DNA of 64,000 bases from Cristatella mucedo (lineage: Eukaryota > Bryozoa > Phylactolaemata > Cristatellidae): NCBI GenBank assembly GCA_009760855.2, contig WPIO01000012.1:4043501-4107500 (forward strand). Reading direction: 5' to 3'. Position numbers and translations under genes: made by a program. The notes under the pieces were generated by a model. It did not search any database, had not been told where the DNA came from, and saw only the letters and a program-made list of their open reading frames with translations. This document shows, piece by piece, positions 59,150-64,000 of this stretch (positions within the stretch are counted from its first letter, which is position 1; every line of letters starts with the position of its first letter).

Positions 59150-60895
59150 CAATCCCAAGCAAGCCAGCTTGGCTCGGCTTAGCTAGCTTGGCTTAGCTAA
59201 GCTACGCTTGGCTCGACTCGCTAGCTTTCCTTAGCTAAGCTACGCTTGGCTCGACTAGCTAGCTTTCCTTAGCTTGGCTAGCTTGGCTCGGCTTAGCTAG
59301 CTCGGCTTGGCTTAGCTAGCTCGGCTTGGCTTAGCTAGCTCGGCTTAGCTTAGCTAGCTTGGCTTAGCTTAGCTAGCTTGGCTCGGCTAGCTAGGTTGGC
59401 TCGGATAGCTAGATTGGCTCGGCTAGCTAGCTTGGCTCGGTTAGGTAGCTTGGCTCGGCTAGCTGAGCTTGCTGAGCTATGCCTGCTGAGCTATGCCTGC
59501 TGAGCTAGGCCTGCTGAGCTAGGCCTGCTGATCTAAGCTTAGCTTAGCTAAGGTCACTGAGCTTAGTTGAGTCACTGAGCTTAGCTTAGTCACAAAGCTT
59601 AGCTTAGCTGAGCTTAGGTCACTAAGCTTAGTTGAGCCAGCTTAGCTCGGCCAGGTGAGTAGGCAAGCTTAGTTGAGGGAGCTTAGCTCAGCGAGCTTAG
59701 CTTGAAGAGCTTAGCTGAGCGAGCTTAGCTCAGCTAGCTTACCTTAGCAAGCTTACCTGAGAATGCTTAGCTCAGTAATCTTAGCTGACCAAGCTTACCT
59801 GACCAAGCTTACCTGAGCAAGCTTAGCTGAGCCAGCTTAGCACAGCAGGCTTAGCTTAGCTGAGGGAGCTTAGCAAAGCTCAGTGAGCTTAGCCCAGTGA
59901 GCTTAGCTCGGCGAGCTTAGCTCACCGAGCTTAGTTGAGCGAGCTTAGCTCAGCGAGATATATAGATGGATAGATTGATTGATAGATAGATAGGGAAATA
60001 TCTTAGTAGAGCAAGCTTAGCTGAGAAAGCTTCGCTTGGCAAGCTTAGCTGAGAAAGCTTAGCTCAGCTTGCTTAGCAAACAAGCTTAGCTGAGCAAACT
60101 TTTCCGAGCAAGCTTTGCACAGCAAGCTTTGCACAGCAGGCTTAGGCATACTGAGCCTGCTGTAGGAAAGCTCAGTGAGCTTAGCTCGATTAGCTCCTTG
60201 ATTCTTGCATAGCAAACTTAGCTCACCGAGCTTAGCTCAGCCAGCTTAGCTTAGAGAGCTTAGCTGAGCGAGCATAGCTTAGCAAGCTTAGCTGAGACCG
60301 CATAGCTCAGCAAGCTTAACTCGGCAAGCTTAGCTGAGCAAGCTTAGCTGAGCAAGCTTAGCTGAGCAAGCTTAGCTGAGACCGCTTAGCTCGGCAAGCT
60401 TAGCTGAGCAGGCTTAACTAGGCTAGCTTTGGTCAGCAAGCTTAACTAGGGTAGCTTTGGTCAGCAAGCTTAGCTCAGCAAGCTTAGCCCAGCAAGCTTG
60501 GTTCAGCAAGCTTAGCTTAGTGAGCAAGCTTCGTATAGGACAGCCAGCTTAGCTGAGCAAGCTTAGCTGAGGGAACTTAGCTGAGGGAGCTTAGCTGAGA
60601 GAATTTAGCATAGCGAACTTAGCTGAGAGAGGTTAGATCGGCAAGCTTAGCTGAGCAAGGTTAACTCAGGGAGCTTACATAATCGAGCTTAGCTCAGCAA
60701 TCTAAGCTTAGCTGAGCAAGCTAAGATGAGCTAGTTTAGCAAAGCAAGCTTGGCTGAAGGAGCTCACACCAGCAAGCTTAGCTCAGCCAGCTTAGCTTAG
60801 CTGGCTTAGTCAGCTTGCTCAGCTATGCCAGTTCAGTAAGCTCACCTTAGCAAACTCACCTCAGCATGTTCAGCTCAGCAAGCTCTGGCCTCGGC
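59150..60895. repeat. AGCT/AAGCTT-rich degenerate tandem array
   Basis: About 1.75 kb built from short units around AGCT. Near 59280-59400 the unit is ~19 bp (agctagctcggcttggctt). At about 59460-59525 it is 14 bp (gctgagctatgcct). From about 59640 on it is mostly 14 bp (gctgagcaagctta), clearest at 60325-60380. Interrupted by a GATA-type run at 59958-59993. Non-coding, with many overlapping palindromes. Confidence 0.95.
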
Positions 60896-61488
60896 AGCAG
60901 CAAATTCTCAATATATTATCCTTAATGTTTGTCTACTGGCCAAATGACAGTCACTTCCGGTTTGTGATCCGATGTAAACATACCAATGTAAACAGTTTTC
61001 TGCCAAGTATATAAGGAGTGGGCCTTGGAATGCCGTTTACCGCCGGTTGCTATGGGCGGGGCGGGGAAGCAGAGGCAGGACTAGGCACCCTGCAGGTAGG
61101 GGGTTTACTCTTTTATGATCTTGTTATACTACCAGTCAGACGTGTGATCTCGAGGGGCGTGTCATTTCCGGGAAATTTTTACGTTTTATCATTCTCCACA
61201 GTTATTTTTTGAGGGTTCGTTTAGGGCTGAGTAGCTTATATTCACCGAGGTCACCAGAAAATCGCAGTTCCGGCTCAGTTACTTGTCAAAGAAAATTATT
61301 TTGTTGAGCTCGATTTACGACTTTCGGTTAAAACAGGTCTTACATGATAACTTTATTGACCATGTTCTAGTCATATTACAACCACCAAAATTTGAGCATG
61401 CATTTATAACTAGTGTATCTTTAATACGCGAATTTCGAAAAAAATGACCATTTTTGGAAACTACCCCCTTTATTTCGGAGGCTACCCG
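60896..61488. other. Unique island inside the satellite
   Basis: Non-repetitive ~0.6 kb flanked on both sides by the AGCT array; the right remnant is at 61489-61560. It contains a TATATAAGG motif at about 61008-61016 and GGGCGGGGCGGGG at about 61055-61067, a promoter-like pairing, and a 64-codon frame (61018-61212) with no recognisable features. Confidence 0.6.
61004..61070 (+). promoter_or_regulatory. Promoter-like TATA plus GC-box pair
   Basis: 'aagtatataagg' followed some 40 bp later by a GC-box-like run in otherwise AT-rich DNA. There is no transcript evidence, and the GC box lies downstream of the TATA instead of upstream, so this is weak. Confidence 0.2.
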
Positions 61489-61560
61489 TTAACTTGGCAA
61501 GCTTAGCTCAGCAAGGTAAATTTAGCAAGGTTTGCTCAGCAAGTTCTCTAGAATAGGGAG
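61489..61560. repeat. Right-hand remnant of the AGCT array
   Basis: 'cttggcaagcttagctcagc' and decayed units, showing that the array once continued past the island. Confidence 0.85.
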
Positions 61561-63180
61561 CTTTGGTGGCACTTTTCAAAACGAGTCTTCCTAAATTGCG
61601 TCAACTGCCAAAGACGACTTTAAATTTGATGCACATTGGGATTGTTGCCAGTCAGCATTATATATTAGAATATCAAGTCATTTTATTTAGGCACACGCTC
61701 TGGATGTACTAATAAAATTGTTCTCAGGGCTCCAGTCAATGAGATTTTACGTCACCGAAGTGTTTACATCACAGATCTGAGAAATTGTGAAGCACACAGC
61801 AAATCGTGAATTATCGTGTAGCTGTAAAACTAAATTAAAACACACATATATTAGCATAGGCTCGAAAAATAATGGTTGCATAGTAATTGTTCCCAGTGAA
61901 ATATATAAAGTTGTATCAAAAACGCCTAAGTTGATTTATACTTTAACCATGTTCTATAGATGTTTGTTTTGTGTAAAACACCGTGTGGTCAACTAAAATA
62001 GGAAAGCTGAGGTTGCACGAGCTATGAGTCCAATAGGTAAAGGTACTAATGGGTTGAGACACCTAAAACTATAAATAAACCAAAATTCCGTTCGTGAATA
62101 TAGCCAGAAGAGATATTAAGCAATTACATGATGCAGAAGCTACTTATGTGTTTCCGCAAAAACACAATCCAACTCTAACACCAAAAATTACACTAAATTA
62201 AGCCCATGTTCCAAGATCAGCAAGGCATCAACTACTCAAGTACAGAACAAGGAAGGCCATATGTCTTGGAGTATACACTTGATCGATATGTATTTCAGCT
62301 TATGCGTATGTAATGCAATATCATATTAATCCAGCATCCAGCTACCGAGCATTATTAGGAAAAGGCTTTATCTGAGCAAAAATCAAAGATGAAAATTAAA
62401 CGAAAGTCTTGATCAATGGTTCTTCTCCTAACTACATCTAGCTCGATTTCCTTGTTCGGGTTTTATGTATTTGACAACATTTTTCTTGAACCTGGGACTA
62501 CCTCCAAGGCATAGCAGATTGAGATAATCGATTGATATATGTTCACGTGAAACGCTGAAATGTATAGAGATATGCTAAAATCATCCCTATATATTCAAAT
62601 TCATGAACATATTAACCTACTATTACATTTAAAATTTAGTATTTCTTTATTCATACATTAGATTATATTGCAAATATTATGAGCAGTTATCTTTTATGAA
62701 AGAAACTTAGGTTTGGGCTGTTCAGACTTATTGATTTAATATGGATATGATTTAAAAAATTAATCTGCAAAATAATCTGTATTTATAATAGCCGTTAAGG
62801 CATTACTAGTATACAATTACCTGAATATTCATTGTTTCCGGCTGGCAAGTACTTGTAGGTAAAGCACGGGTTCTAAATAAGAATGACCAAATAACTAATA
62901 TGGATAGTTGTTTGGGAGTGACTAAAGGTTGACCAGGATGACTAAAGCAGCAAGTAAGACTTTTATAATCATTTTAATACGTTGTCCACAATTTAATTCC
63001 ATCGCAGTTGTTTTAACATTTTCCTAGAATCGAAGTACACTAAGAAACAATTTAGGTGTACCTCAACCGGGTTTGTAAATAATCAAAACTAACGTCATTT
63101 TTGTAAGAACTCTCAGGAAGCAATACGACTTTACTTGCATGTATTTAGCATGTTTCAAGTTTTAGTAAAAGTTATGGTTG
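61561..63180. other. Intron or flank, nothing recognised
   Basis: AT-rich; only short frames without family features. Confidence 0.5.
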
Positions 63181-63214
63181 TAGTTAATGTACAATAAGCT
63201 TATGTGATTCTCTA

Positions 63215-63365
63215 ATAAATATATATAAATATAAAATATATACATATAATATATATCTTAATATATATATATATATATTAAAAATATCTATAATATATCG
63301 ATATCTATCTATAGATCTATATTTAAATAATATATATCAAGATATATATATACAGACTTATGAAT
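63215..63365. repeat. TA-rich simple repeat
   Basis: Irregular TATA/ATAT tracts with ATCTAT variations; strongly self-complementary. Confidence 0.9.
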
Positions 63366-63517
63366 ATATATTCTCAATATAACATACTAATTACGAAATT
63401 ATTAAAAAGATATAGTAAACTTAGTTGATTGTAAAGTGCATTGGCCATGAATACATCTATATTGTAACAGAAATATATACAAATTATTGAACTGCAAGTA
63501 TAACCATGCTCAGATCT

Positions 63518-63943
63518 ACTCCCCACTTGGCCGAAAATCGTACCGCCAGCTTTTCGGAATACAACAGTTTACCAATACCGAGTACATAATTGAAAGCCGT
63601 TGAAGACCGTGCATTTATTTCGTATGCCCCAACAGCCCGGAGCTCCCTTCTGACTTCCCCCAGAATATCCACTGACTTGACCACATTTAAACAGAACTTA
63701 AAAGACACACCTATTCAGGACAGCATTTAGTGGGTCCCTGTGATTCTTCCTTCATGCCCTTATACATAATGACAGTTTGCATGCTGACCCTGTGCATGTC
63801 ACCCCTAACCATGTTATTCATGTTGTTTATCAAGGAAGATATTACTCACCATTCAATCGCATTTGCCTTGGCAGTAAATGTGAAGCGCCTAGAACGAGAT
63901 CGAGTTCTCTGAGGGCACTTAATCAAGTGTATTATTATTATTG
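63518..63943 (+). mobile_element. 5'-truncated LINE 3' end
   Basis: RT C-terminus (phase-broken RTAFSGSL region at about 63718) plus a complete family 1 3' UTR with GCGCC…GGGCAC stem and (ATT)n. Non-coding. Confidence 0.85.
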
Positions 63944-64000
63944 TGATTTCAGGAAAGCTGATTCTAAAACGCTTGATTCTTCAATGAATGTAAAAAAAGA

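Noticed and set aside
59150-60895. CRISPR-like array
   Set aside because: Units are contiguous, degenerate and palindromic with no unique spacers or cas genes, in animal DNA; it is a satellite.

Overview
This is eukaryotic, animal-type DNA: AT-rich, intron-rich and crowded with L2/CR1-superfamily LINE debris and simple repeats, with no bacterial-style gene packing. The host is probably an invertebrate, because the one recognisable host gene is collinear with vertebrate UBR1/UBR2 but clearly divergent. I cannot name the species.

The backbone is a single + strand gene, a UBR1/UBR2-type N-recognin E3 ubiquitin ligase. I could place twelve exons, plus a possible 15-nt microexon and a further downstream exon: 3239-3326, 3881-3931, 17971-18070, (19844-19858), 21703-22027, 31134-31250, 31792-31949, 40713-40792, 44257-44384, 44543-44689, 47988-48209, 48313-48406, 48492-48718 and (about 58108-58361). 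Reading phases match at every junction through 48718. The exons cover the middle helical region, the winged-helix-like region and the basic helix before the RING. The UBR box, ClpS-like domain, RING and C-terminal domain are not visible and should lie outside the window. Almost everything else is therefore intron.

Region by region. 1-3.2 kb: upstream sequence with a 170-codon minus-strand ORF of unknown identity and a LINE relic. 4.0-18.1 kb: a 14-kb intron made of three tandem copies of a ~4.5-5 kb segment. Each copy ends in a version of the 100-nt exon at 17971; only the third is intact. Copies 1 and 2 share a sharply bounded, nearly identical tract that includes the same LINE insertion, while copy 3 has the empty site and its own local inversion. 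20.4 kb: a 183-bp hAT MITE that looks like SPIN (SPACE INVADERS). 22-31 kb: a GC-rich unclassified repeat, an old LINE, a tRNA-derived SINE nested in a LINE, and three abutting minus-strand LINE tails. 31.3 kb: a ~170-bp palindrome between two exons. 33-47 kb: more LINE pieces, including a 5'-truncated LINE (38040-40122) whose RT reading frame is open into the upstream flank, and two more copies of the GC-rich repeat. 49-53.5 kb: plain intron. 53.7-57.3 kb: a near full-length LINE (endonuclease plus RT) broken by frameshifts, a stop and a nested LINE tail. 59.1-61.6 kb: a degenerate AGCT/AAGCTT-rich satellite interrupted by a unique ~0.6-kb island. 63.5 kb: a last LINE 3' end.

All family and domain assignments come from reading and remembered family features. 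No alignment or database search was run.
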